7,722 nucleotides of DNA, taken from contig CAKOLP010000037.1 in assembly GCA_934096025.1 (NCBI GenBank), positions 1 through 7,722 of the forward strand, in the 5' to 3' direction. The stretch comes from an uncultured Bacilli bacterium. Its GTDB lineage: Bacteria; Bacillota_I; Bacilli_A; RF39; UBA660. Position 1 is the stretch's first letter. The number at the start of each line of letters is the position of its first letter. Below are positions 1 through 6,965 of the stretch, piece by piece. The translations under genes and the position numbers were made by a program. The notes under the pieces were generated by a model. It did no database searches, was not told the DNA's origin, and saw only the letters and a program-made list of their open reading frames with translations.

Positions 1-1583
1 ATTTAACAGATACAACAGAATATAAAATAAAAGTTAAAGTACAAGATACAGATGGAAAATATTCAACAGAATATTATAAAGCAATATCAACTGTTACATA
101 TATTTTACCAAGTGTAACAAGTGTTACACCAACAACAAAATATAATCAAATTAGTTTAACAGTTACAGGGGCTAAAGGAACAAATGAAGTAGCAAAATAC
201 TTATATTCAATAAATAATGGCGAATTCGTAGAAGATACAGCTACTCATTCATTCACAGGATTAACAGAGAAAACAAAATATACAATAAAAGTAAAAGTAG
301 CAGATACCCAAGGTAGAGAATCAAATGTATATGAAACAGAAATAACAACAGATGCTTACGTGTTACCTACAATTACAAATGTAACAGCAACCACTACCGG
401 AACATCAATAACATTAAATGTAACAGGGCAAAATGGAGATGGAACAATAACAGAATATTATTATTCAAAAGATGATGGTTCAAACTACGTAAAAGGAACT
501 GGAACATCACATACATTTAGTGATTTAACATATGATACAACATTTTATATAAAAGTATATGTAAAAGATAGTAATGGTAGAGAAAGTACAGTATATAGTA
601 CAACTGCTAAAACAGCCCCATATACTGTAAGAGATGTATGTACAAATAATCAAAATTTGGCTTCATGTATAAAAGCGTATGGAGATAAGGGCTCCAATTT
701 AACAAATGTGTATATTCATAATACTAGTCTTCCAAATGGAGCAGGAGATAATTCATATAGATTCTCCGGAGCATCAGAAGATGTAAACAACTTTGTATGT
801 TTTGGATATGATTCAACAGATGGAACTTGTCCGACAGATTACTTATATAGAATAATTGGAGTTTTTGGAGACAAAGTTAAATTGATAAAATATGATTATG
901 CAAATTCCAATTTATTAGGTACAGGTGGAGATACTTCTGGTAGTACATTTATTATATCATATTATAGCACATATAAAGGTTCTTTAGATACAATTAATAA
1001 ATATTATTGGAATTATAATGGAACAAGCAAAACTGGTGATTATAAATATGGTTCAAATACATGGAGTACAAGTTTATTAAATAAAACAAATTTAAATAGT
1101 AATTTTATAAATAATATAGGGACAAGTTGGGCTTCAAAAATAGCAACTACAACATGGAAAGTTGGGGGAAATACATGGACAAATATAGGAACTCAAAATG
1201 CAAAAACAGCCTATACTAATGAGATTACATCTTCAGCTACTAATACAACTGTAAATGCAAAAGTAGGCTTAATGTACGTAAGTGATTATATGTATACAGC
1301 AAACCCAATTTATTGGACTATGGTTGGTTATAATTATGGCGATGCTTCTAAAGATTATCGCGCAGCGGTTAATAATAATTGGCTTTATATGGGGTTAGAT
1401 GAATGGACAATCACACCACGCACGGACGATACGTATAATGTGTTCATTGTGGACACTCCTGGGTACGTGAACGACGCCGCTGCGAACCTTGCTTTTGCGG
1501 TGCGGCCAGTCCTTGCTCTTGAGTCTTCGGTAACATATGCTGGCGGATTAGGTACCCAAAATTCACCAATAATCATAAACTAA
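1..1583 (+). CDS. Secreted FN3-repeat surface protein with C-terminal VRPVL-type domain (5' end outside window)
   Basis: The reading frame is open from the window edge (first full codon at position 3) to the TAA at 1581-1583, giving 526 visible residues. The GTG at 360 lies inside an FN3 repeat and is not a real start. Visible residues 1-206 hold FN3-type beta-sandwich repeats with the recurring pattern Y-x-L-P-x-[IV]-T-x-V-T ... L-T-x-x-T-x-[YF]-x-[IV]-K-V-x-V-x-D-[ST]-x-G-[RK]. Residues 207-526 form a different, Asn/Thr/Tyr/Trp-rich domain containing YRIIGVFGD, a W-S-T-S-L-L-N segment, EWTITP and AVRPVLAL, followed by a GG-x-GT-x-x-SP end. I recognise this layout from DUF6273-like C-terminal domains of Firmicutes surface proteins (recall, not a search). 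The protein is probably extracellular and adhesive or ligand-binding. No sorting signal or membrane segment lies at the C terminus, so any anchor must be upstream. Base composition changes sharply near the 3' end (separate entry). Confidence 0.88.
   Translation, partial: LTDTTEYKIKVKVQDTDGKYSTEYYKAISTVTYILPSVTSVTPTTKYNQISLTVTGAKGTNEVAKYLYSINNGEFVEDTATHSFTGLTEKTKYTIKVKVADTQGRESNVYETEITTDAYVLPTITNVTATTTGTSITLNVTGQNGDGTITEYYYSKDDGSNYVKGTGTSHTFSDLTYDTTFYIKVYVKDSNGRESTVYSTTAKTAPYTVRDVCTNNQNLASCIKAYGDKGSNLTNVYIHNTSLPNGAGDNSYRFSGASEDVNNFVCFGYDSTDGTCPTDYLYRIIGVFGDKVKLIKYDYANSNLLGTGGDTSGSTFIISYYSTYKGSLDTINKYYWNYNGTSKTGDYKYGSNTWSTSLLNKTNLNSNFINNIGTSWASKIATTTWKVGGNTWTNIGTQNAKTAYTNEITSSATNTTVNAKVGLMYVSDYMYTANPIYWTMVGYNYGDASKDYRAAVNNNWLYMGLDEWTITPRTDDTYNVFIVDTPGYVNDAAANLAFAVRPVLALESSVTYAGGLGTQNSPIIIN
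99..620 (+). repeat. Tandem FN3-encoding repeats, 258-bp period
   Basis: The motif encoding Y-I-L-P begins at 99 and its counterpart Y-V-L-P at 357, exactly 258 bases (86 codons) apart. The second unit ends near 620, where the C-terminal domain begins. The tail of a further, earlier unit (L-T-D-T-T-E-Y-K-I-K-V-K-V) occupies positions 3-98, so the array continues upstream. The units are clearly related in protein sequence but divergent in DNA, so they are old domain duplications rather than recent slippage. They most likely act as a stalk carrying the C-terminal domain away from the surface. Confidence 0.85.
1356..1530 (+). other. GC-rich, adenine-poor segment in the C-terminal module; candidate DGR variable repeat
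   Basis: This segment starts abruptly with codons for R-A-A-V (1359-1370) and continues through the WTITP...AVRPVLAL module. In 1411-1530 I count 67 G/C (56%) and 21 A (17.5%); the 60 bases 1261-1320 of the same gene hold 19 G/C (32%). The last 44 bases (1487-1530) contain only two adenines. The residues that look variable against the family pattern as I remember it are mostly encoded by codons ending in C or T (cgc, gac, gat, ttc, gac, cct, aac, gac, gcc, gct, aac, ctt, gct), as expected if AAY codons of a template were changed at their adenines. In known DGRs the variable repeat is the 3' part of a target gene with a C-type lectin-like fold. No template repeat or reverse transcriptase is visible, so the DGR reading is inference. 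The composition shift itself is directly seen. Confidence 0.5.
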
Positions 1584-1593
1584 AAAATAACAT

Positions 1594-1636
1594 AAAATAT
1601 GGTATGTAAAACATAAATTGCATATCATATTTTTTT
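1594..1636 (+). terminator. Rho-independent terminator after the FN3 surface protein gene
   Basis: A 13-bp inverted repeat pairs 1594-1606 (AAAATATGGTATG) with 1621-1633 (CATATCATATTTT). It contains one G-T wobble and has a 14-base loop. It runs directly into further T residues up to 1636. The stem is AT-rich and therefore weak, but its place 10 bases after the stop codon fits a terminator. Confidence 0.65.
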
Positions 1637-1637
1637 A

Positions 1638-1666
1638 TTGAAATAAAGTATTATAAATATTATATA
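1638..1666 (+). promoter_or_regulatory. Predicted sigma-A-type promoter of murD
   Basis: A TTGAAA box at 1638-1643 is followed after 17 bases by TATATA at 1661-1666. It lies just after the upstream terminator and about 57 bases before the murD start. The region is so AT-rich that other -10-like sequences occur nearby, so the exact boxes are uncertain. The ribosome binding site AAAGGAG (1708-1714) sits 8 bases before the ATG. Confidence 0.5.
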
Positions 1667-1722
1667 GTATATTTACATATATATATTATTATGATAAGCT
1701 TTATTTTAAAGGAGAAATTTAT

Positions 1723-3042
1723 ATGTATGAAAATAAAAAAATATTAGTTTTAGGGGCTGCTAAGAGTGGAATTGAAGTATGTAAATTACTTGCAAATAAA
1801 AATAATGATATAACTTTAAGTGATATAAATGAAATAGATAAAGATGCTAAAGAAATGCTAGGAAATCTTGGTATTAGCATAGTTACGGGTAAAAATCAAT
1901 TAGACTTAATAGATAGCTCCTATGATTTAATTATTAAAAATCCTGCAATTGCAAGTACTAGTCCTTTAATTGAAAAGTGCAAAGACTTAAATATAAGAGT
2001 AGAAAACGAAATGGAAGTAGCATATCATTTTTTACCTAAGAGTGTTAAAATTATTGGTGTAACTGGTTCTAATGGGAAGACTACAACAACTACAATCATA
2101 TATGAAATGCTAAAAAGATGTGGTTTTAGTGTAAAACTTGGAGGAAATATAGGTTTTCCTTTAAGCCAAATACTTCCAACCATTGAAGAAAACGATATTG
2201 TTTTACTAGAAATAAGTGATCATCAATTATGTGATATGTATGATTTTAAAACAGATATCAGTGTACTTACTAATATAAGCCCAACGCACTTAGATTATCA
2301 TGGAACTTATGAAGCATATAAACATACAAAGAGCAAGATATTTAATCACCATACTGAGGCCAATGTAGCAATCGTTAATTTAGAAAATGCGGATGCCTTA
2401 AGTGAAAGTGAAAATATATTATCTCAAAAATTTTATTTTAGTAGCGAAAGAAAAACAGATGCTTATTTAGAAAATGATACTTTATATGTAGGAAATAAAG
2501 CTATTATAAATATAAATGATATTATGTTAAAGGGAATCCATAATTATGAAAATATTTTGGCGGCATTACTTGTTTTGTCAAGATTTACTGATAATTATGA
2601 TAAAGTACTAGATTTTTTAAAAACTTTCGGAGGAGTAGAACACCGTATGGAATTTGTAAAAAGAGTAAATGGTGTAGATTATTATAATGATTCTAAGTCT
2701 ACGAACCCAACCTCTACAATTACAGCTTTAAAAACTTTTAGATTGCCGATTAACTTAATCCTTGGGGGCAAAGAAAGAAATCAAGATTATCATGAAATAG
2801 ATGATTACATAAAAAATGTTAAAAAGATATATGCTATCGGAGAAACTACTGATAAAGTAGCAGATTATGCTAAAGAAGTAAATCTTCCATGCAGCAAATG
2901 TTATACATTAATTGAAGCTTTAAAAGTAATAAAAGAAGAAGCTAAAGAAAATGAAATTGTTTTATTATCTCCGGGGTCAGCTAGCCAAGATCAATATAAA
3001 AGATTCGAAGAAAGAGGAGAAGAATTTAAAAATAATATATAA
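1723..3042 (+). CDS. murD: UDP-N-acetylmuramoyl-L-alanine--D-glutamate ligase (MurD)
   Basis: MurD is the cytoplasmic ATP-dependent Mur ligase that adds D-glutamate to UDP-MurNAc-L-Ala, the second amino-acid step in peptidoglycan precursor synthesis. The 439 residues match the usual family length of about 440-450. Domains in order: an N-terminal Rossmann-like UDP-binding domain (about 1-105, with G-A-A-K-S-G at 11-16), a central ATPase domain with P-loop GVTGSNGKTTTTT (112-124), then H-L-D-Y-H (189-193) and K203 aligning with the carbamylated lysine of the family. The C-terminal domain contains Y-N-D-S-K-S-T-N-P, L-I-L-G-G-K-E-R and L-L-S-P-G-S-A-S-Q-D-Q-Y ending in F-E-E-R-G. The usual family motif S-S-F-Q-L reads S-D-H-Q-L here (165-169), probably a lineage variant. 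The ATG at 1723 has a good AAAGGAG site. The gene is monocistronic, with a promoter before and a terminator after, and is not embedded in a division/cell-wall cluster here. Confidence 0.96.
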   Translation: MYENKKILVLGAAKSGIEVCKLLANKNNDITLSDINEIDKDAKEMLGNLGISIVTGKNQLDLIDSSYDLIIKNPAIASTSPLIEKCKDLNIRVENEMEVAYHFLPKSVKIIGVTGSNGKTTTTTIIYEMLKRCGFSVKLGGNIGFPLSQILPTIEENDIVLLEISDHQLCDMYDFKTDISVLTNISPTHLDYHGTYEAYKHTKSKIFNHHTEANVAIVNLENADALSESENILSQKFYFSSERKTDAYLENDTLYVGNKAIININDIMLKGIHNYENILAALLVLSRFTDNYDKVLDFLKTFGGVEHRMEFVKRVNGVDYYNDSKSTNPTSTITALKTFRLPINLILGGKERNQDYHEIDDYIKNVKKIYAIGETTDKVADYAKEVNLPCSKCYTLIEALKVIKEEAKENEIVLLSPGSASQDQYKRFEERGEEFKNNI

Positions 3043-3068
3043 GATGTTGTCAAGCAATGTCTTTTTTT
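3042..3068 (+). terminator. Rho-independent terminator after murD
   Basis: AGATGTTG (3042-3049) pairs with CAATGTCT (3055-3062) as an 8-bp stem with two G-T wobbles and a 5-base loop, followed by a run of seven T (3062-3068). It begins at the last base of the murD stop codon. Confidence 0.72.
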
Positions 3069-3084
3069 AAATTTTAAAAACGAC

Positions 3085-3113
3085 TTGAAAAAAACATAAT
3101 ATAACTGTATAAT
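3085..3113 (+). promoter_or_regulatory. Strong predicted sigma-A promoter of the two-gene membrane protein operon
   Basis: TTGAAA at 3085-3090 and a perfect TATAAT at 3108-3113 are separated by the optimal 17 bases. The start codon follows about 30 bases downstream, with ribosome binding site AAAGGGG at 3127-3133. This is the closest match to a housekeeping promoter in the window and suggests substantial constitutive expression. Confidence 0.8.
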
Positions 3114-3143
3114 TGATATATAATACAAAGGGGCTGAAAAAGT

Positions 3144-4580
3144 ATGAATGGACAAAATGGAAATAATCCAAATAATTTTAATAATACCACTTTAGGTATA
3201 AATAATAATGGCTTAAATCAAATGCCAAATAATATGCCACAAAATCAAATGGGACAAACACCTATGGCATCAAATACTTTGGCACAAAATAATGTAACTC
3301 AAAATAATATGGCACAAAATATGCCGATAAATAATATGCCACAAAATAATCAAATGCCAAATAATGGAGCTGTAAATACAGGATTACAAGGAAATGTTGA
3401 AACATTAAATCCTGAACCTTTGCAAAATCCTAATGTAAATAATGCGCCTAAAACTCCAGTAGCGCAACCTATACCTGGTACAAATGATTTAAATAGTTTA
3501 ACGGGCAATACCGTTGGAACAAGCAATAGTTATTCATTAAATAGCAGTGTTGTAAATGCCAACAGTTTTGTAGAACCAAAGAAAAATGAATCAGTAGGCA
3601 TGATGCCTCCAAGCCAAAATAACGATGCCAAAAAGAAAAAGGTAATGAAGAAAATTATTTTTATATTTATAGTAGTTGCACTTATCATTGGTCTAGCTTT
3701 CGGAGTATATTATTTCTTAAGTGTAAGTAATAAAATTAAAATCACACCAAAAACAATTAGTATTGGTGTTGGGGATACTGTATCAGATACACTAACTGAT
3801 TATGCAACTGTAAATAAAGGTGATCCTAGTTTATGTAGTATAAATACTACTGATGTAGATTCTTCAAAAATTGGAACCTATAAAGTTATTATTACATGTG
3901 ATAAAAAGACTTATGAATCAACAGTAGTTGTAAGCGATTTAACACCTCCAGAAGTAGAATTATTACCAGTATTTAAGGTAGTAGGTGAAACTGTAGATGT
4001 AAAAGACTTTGTAAAAGAATGTACAGATCCATCAAATTGTACAACTAAGTTTGTAAACGATGCTACAGTAGAAAACTACTTAAAAACAGCCGGAGGTCCA
4101 TATAAAATAGAAATTGAAGCAAAAGACAGTGCAGGAAACACTAAAAATTATACCGGAGAATTATATGTAGCAAATACTAAAATCATAACTTATCTAAATT
4201 GTGTTTCAGAAACTACAGAGTTAAGTAATTATCATGCTACTAAAACTATTACTGATGTTTTCCCAGTAGGTCAAAGCACTGATGGCTTGGCATATTTAAA
4301 TATCGCCCGAAGAGTATACAAATATGAATTTAGTACTAAAGAAGACTATGATAATGCCGTAGGAAATAAAGAGGGAACAGTTACTTTTGATAGTGTAACT
4401 GGAAACGCAAATTATGATGATGCTTCAAATACAATGACTATATCAAGCGATTTAACTCAAGATACACTAAATTCGGAAAACTCTAATGCATTCCCAACAA
4501 AATTTACTGATATTAGATCATTATATGAAGCAAAGAATTACAAATGGTCAATCCTTACTTATGAAAAAAGTGCCAAATAA
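3144..4580 (+). CDS. Single-pass membrane protein: Asn/Gln-rich cytoplasmic region plus Ig-like extracellular domains
   Basis: I do not recognise a named family for the whole 478-residue protein. Residues 1-160 are low complexity: 34 Asn and 12 Gln in the first 100, with repeated M-P-N-N, M-P-Q-N and M-A-Q-N units. A basic stretch (K-K-K-K-V-M-K-K, 163-170) precedes one membrane helix (about 171-192). With no cleavable signal peptide and positive charge before the helix, the Asn-rich half should be inside and the rest outside. Outside, residues about 199-265 and 270-343 look like two bacterial Ig/DUF5011-like beta domains (G-x-Y-K-[VI]...V-x-D; K-D-S-A-G-N-T). Each holds a cysteine pair (231/252 and 293/299). 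Residues 345-478 form a third, unidentified domain. The next gene starts 10 bases after the stop and is probably cotranscribed. A role in envelope sensing or scaffolding is conceivable but not shown. Confidence 0.87.
   Translation: MNGQNGNNPNNFNNTTLGINNNGLNQMPNNMPQNQMGQTPMASNTLAQNNVTQNNMAQNMPINNMPQNNQMPNNGAVNTGLQGNVETLNPEPLQNPNVNNAPKTPVAQPIPGTNDLNSLTGNTVGTSNSYSLNSSVVNANSFVEPKKNESVGMMPPSQNNDAKKKKVMKKIIFIFIVVALIIGLAFGVYYFLSVSNKIKITPKTISIGVGDTVSDTLTDYATVNKGDPSLCSINTTDVDSSKIGTYKVIITCDKKTYESTVVVSDLTPPEVELLPVFKVVGETVDVKDFVKECTDPSNCTTKFVNDATVENYLKTAGGPYKIEIEAKDSAGNTKNYTGELYVANTKIITYLNCVSETTELSNYHATKTITDVFPVGQSTDGLAYLNIARRVYKYEFSTKEDYDNAVGNKEGTVTFDSVTGNANYDDASNTMTISSDLTQDTLNSENSNAFPTKFTDIRSLYEAKNYKWSILTYEKSAK
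3221..3366 (+). repeat. Degenerate short repeats coding the Asn/Gln/Met/Pro-rich tract
   Basis: Variants of a short unit such as ATGGCACAAAATAAT and ATGCCACAAAATAAT recur in frame across this stretch, spaced irregularly and mixed with CAAATGCCAAATAAT forms. They encode M-[AP]-[QN]-N-N type units. The pattern suggests expansion by slippage or unequal recombination, so the length may vary between strains. Confidence 0.65.
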
Positions 4581-4590
4581 GTGAGGCCTT

Positions 4591-5352
4591 ATGAAAATAG
4601 TTAAAAAATTAATAGTATATTTAGTAGTGCCTCTTGTCGTTTTAGGAATAGCATTTCTATTTTATAAATTATTTTCCTTTGATAAAAACGAAAACATAGA
4701 TAATACTTATGTACCCGATGTTACCGAAAAAGATGCTTTAAAACTATATAATGTTTTACCCACAACAAGTTACAACGTATCATATACAATATATACCGGA
4801 GATTATCAAACCAAGTCTAATACTTCCTATAATACTATGGGAAGTATGACTATAAACTATATAAAAAATTATGATGAATTTGTATTAGAAGCAGCATCGC
4901 AAGAAGAACAAAACTTAATAGATAATAATATTTTATATAAAATTAGTAAAGATATTTTTTTAAAAAATTCGAAAAAAATACTTGGTAGTGAAGTATCATT
5001 TAATCCGGATAATTTAGAAATCGGGGATAATATTAGAGTTAAACTTCTGGATAACACCTACTATGTTTATGAAACAGAACCAAAAGAGACAGACTTTGTT
5101 TATTATAAGATGTATAAAAGTTTTACAGTTTTAAATAATAATAAAACTATTAAGATTTATGATTATTATCTTAGATGTAATAAAACATCAGGTATCTGTT
5201 ATGATACAGAAAAAGATGAAGATGTAAATAAAGATATAACATATAAAGAAAACCTAAACATTCTAGATTACAAGAATAGTTTAAAACAATTTGAACATTT
5301 ATTTGAGTATGAAGATGACCATTATTACTGGAAAAGTACTCAAGGCGTTTAA
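4591..5352 (+). CDS. Membrane-anchored extracellular protein of unknown function
   Basis: The 253-residue protein has a basic N terminus (M-K-I-V-K-K), then a hydrophobic helix at about residues 7-29, then a hydrophilic remainder. There is no clear signal-peptidase site and no lipobox cysteine, so it is most simply a bitopic protein with its C-terminal domain outside. The external part is Asn/Asp/Tyr/Lys-rich with alternating strand-like segments (Y-N-V-S-Y-T-I-Y-T-G; T-I-K-I-Y-D-Y-Y-L). It has two cysteines close together (L-R-C-N-K-T-S-G-I-C) that could form a disulfide. I recognise no family. The start follows the previous stop by 10 bases, with a modest ribosome binding site (GTGAGG, 4581-4586) only four bases from the ATG, so translation may be coupled to the upstream gene. 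The shared topology suggests that the two products act together at the membrane; this is inference. Confidence 0.82.
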   Translation: MKIVKKLIVYLVVPLVVLGIAFLFYKLFSFDKNENIDNTYVPDVTEKDALKLYNVLPTTSYNVSYTIYTGDYQTKSNTSYNTMGSMTINYIKNYDEFVLEAASQEEQNLIDNNILYKISKDIFLKNSKKILGSEVSFNPDNLEIGDNIRVKLLDNTYYVYETEPKETDFVYYKMYKSFTVLNNNKTIKIYDYYLRCNKTSGICYDTEKDEDVNKDITYKENLNILDYKNSLKQFEHLFEYEDDHYYWKSTQGV

Positions 5353-5382
5353 AAAACACATCCTAGCGATGTGTTTATTTTT
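5351..5382. terminator. Bidirectional terminator between the operon and the convergent sortase gene
   Basis: A perfect 9-bp inverted repeat, AAACACATC (5354-5362) and GATGTGTTT (5368-5376), has a 5-base loop. T-rich runs flank it on both strands: TTTATTTTT on the + side and TTTTTTAAA when read on the - strand. It lies in the 22-base gap between the + strand stop (5350-5352) and the - strand stop (5375-5377), overlapping the latter. Confidence 0.85.
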
Positions 5383-6940
5383 GTAGTACTGCATGAACAA
5401 CATAGCGATTATTTTCATCAGCACAAGTAGAAAGGGTAAGTATTTTATCATCTTTATTTAACTCTATACCAAAGTCATATATGCTTCTATCTTTAACTAA
5501 ATTAAAAAGACTTAATTTATCTTCATCACTTGCAAATAACACTTGTAAGTAATCTGTAGTTATTTCTACTTTATAAATAGAAAATATTTTATAGTTTAAA
5601 TCTTCATATAGAGTTTTAAGACTTATAATTTGATTATCAGGGTTTGTATACCAGTTTCTTCTTAAAGTATTTTGTAAAGTCCCAAACATAACGCCATTAT
5701 AATATCTATTGTGAGCATATACAATAATATTATCACTAAGTAAATCGATATCATTACGATAATCCATAAATACCCAACCATTATTATCTTCTTCAAAATT
5801 AATATTATGATTTAAATAATAGCTATTATTTGTAGTCTTTACAACCGGATAATCTATATTTGTGTTATTTACTTTTAGCCAAGCAACAGTTTCAGGATTC
5901 ATATTATAAACCCCAGCAACATCTTCATTTACAACATGTTTATCTTCTTCTTTTTTATCTTCATTAAGCTGTTCTATTATTTTTTCTGTATCAGCACTTA
6001 TAATTGCATCTTTAATAGTGGTCTGTATCTCTTTAACATTTTGCATAGAATTATAGTTATCATAAAAAACATAAGCCCCACTAAGAGAAATAATAAGTAA
6101 AATAATATATCCACAACACTTAAGTAAATTATTATTAGCTTGTTTAAATAAATTATCTTTTAAATATTCATTACTATAAACTAACTTATAATATATCTTA
6201 TATCTTTTACTATATCTTCTATTATAATTCTTTAAGTATTCAATTATTTCTTCATCATCTATATTATCATGTATAACTATTCTAATATTCTTTTTATTAT
6301 TATTCCTTAATACTTTTATTAAATATTCTAAATCGCTTTTACTAACTGTATGTACATTTATATATTTCAAATACTTATTTATTTTGATAAAAGCCTCAAA
6401 GTCTTCCATATCTTGGATACTCATTGGTAAATCGACTTGTAGATTTATTTTATAAAATAAACTAGAAAATACACTTAAATTATTTTGAATCATAAAATTA
6501 GATAGATAAAGTATTTCATTTCTAGACTCCACCAAAACATTATACTTGTCAAGGTATTCAATCATAAATGGCTGAAGATTATAACAATTAATATTTTTAA
6601 TATAAGTTTTAGATACTTGCTCACAAAGTTTGAATGTTATTTGGCTATCTTCTTTTAAAATTAAACTATTAATACTCTTATTGCTTGTGAATAAATCTAA
6701 AATATATAATGCATATTCATTTTTAGTTATCTCTAATGTATTAATACTATAGTTTTGACATAATTCATTAAAGAAAGTAGACAATATCTTTACATTATTT
6801 TGTAAATAAATATCCGAAAACACAAGTTCATTACAACTTATAACATTAGTGTCCAATAAATTCTTATATTCGGTGTTAAGTCTTATTTTTTCTTTGACCA
6901 CAAGGGTATTGTTTTTAATTTTAAATAATAGTTTTTTCAT
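5375..6940 (-). CDS. srtB: Class B sortase with long N-terminal cytoplasmic extension
   Basis: Sortases are membrane transpeptidases that cut a C-terminal sorting motif and attach surface proteins to peptidoglycan. Here residues about 345-521 are a class B-like catalytic domain: W-L-K-V-N-N-T-N-I-D-Y-P-V-V, S-Y-Y-L-N-H-N, F-M-D-Y-R-N, Y-A-H-N-R with catalytic His410, L-S-T-C-A with Cys506, and Arg512 in N-R-Y-V-V-H. One membrane helix lies at about 275-293. The polypeptide is 521 residues, about twice a typical SrtB, because about 270 residues precede the helix. This extension should be cytoplasmic. It is Leu/Ile/Asn-rich with alternating strand- and helix-like stretches and matches no domain I know. 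The ATG has an AAGGATG site 6-8 bases upstream, and the frame is continuous through the helix, so the extension belongs to the gene. The class B assignment is confident; the srtB symbol reflects class rather than proven orthology. The divergent neighbour carries a sorting signal and is a likely substrate. Confidence 0.9.
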   Translation of the reverse strand: MKKLLFKIKNNTLVVKEKIRLNTEYKNLLDTNVISCNELVFSDIYLQNNVKILSTFFNELCQNYSINTLEITKNEYALYILDLFTSNKSINSLILKEDSQITFKLCEQVSKTYIKNINCYNLQPFMIEYLDKYNVLVESRNEILYLSNFMIQNNLSVFSSLFYKINLQVDLPMSIQDMEDFEAFIKINKYLKYINVHTVSKSDLEYLIKVLRNNNKKNIRIVIHDNIDDEEIIEYLKNYNRRYSKRYKIYYKLVYSNEYLKDNLFKQANNNLLKCCGYIILLIISLSGAYVFYDNYNSMQNVKEIQTTIKDAIISADTEKIIEQLNEDKKEEDKHVVNEDVAGVYNMNPETVAWLKVNNTNIDYPVVKTTNNSYYLNHNINFEEDNNGWVFMDYRNDIDLLSDNIIVYAHNRYYNGVMFGTLQNTLRRNWYTNPDNQIISLKTLYEDLNYKIFSIYKVEITTDYLQVLFASDEDKLSLFNLVKDRSIYDFGIELNKDDKILTLSTCADENNRYVVHAVLQK

Positions 6941-6965
6941 AACATCATCCTTATACTACTTTATT

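Noticed and set aside
1385..1576. Minus-strand reading frame of 63 codons
   Set aside because: It is antisense to the GC-rich segment of the FN3 gene. The lack of stops there follows from the GC shift; I see no supporting start signal or protein features.
360..1583. A shorter gene starting at the GTG at 360
   Set aside because: The frame is open to the window edge and the GTG lies in the Y-V-L-P motif of an FN3 repeat with no ribosome binding site, so the gene simply starts upstream of the window.
1584..1722. Template repeat or small RNA of a DGR downstream of the variable segment
   Set aside because: This gap is extremely AT-rich with no resemblance to the GC-rich segment. It is explained by a terminator, a promoter and a ribosome binding site.
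3221..3366. Possible CRISPR-like or tandem array
   Set aside because: The repeats are short, degenerate, in frame and spaced irregularly inside a coding region with no unique spacers; they are low-complexity coding sequence.
4869..5359. Two short minus-strand frames (4869-5057 and 5171-5359)
   Set aside because: They are antisense to the second gene of the membrane operon and have no recognisable protein features.
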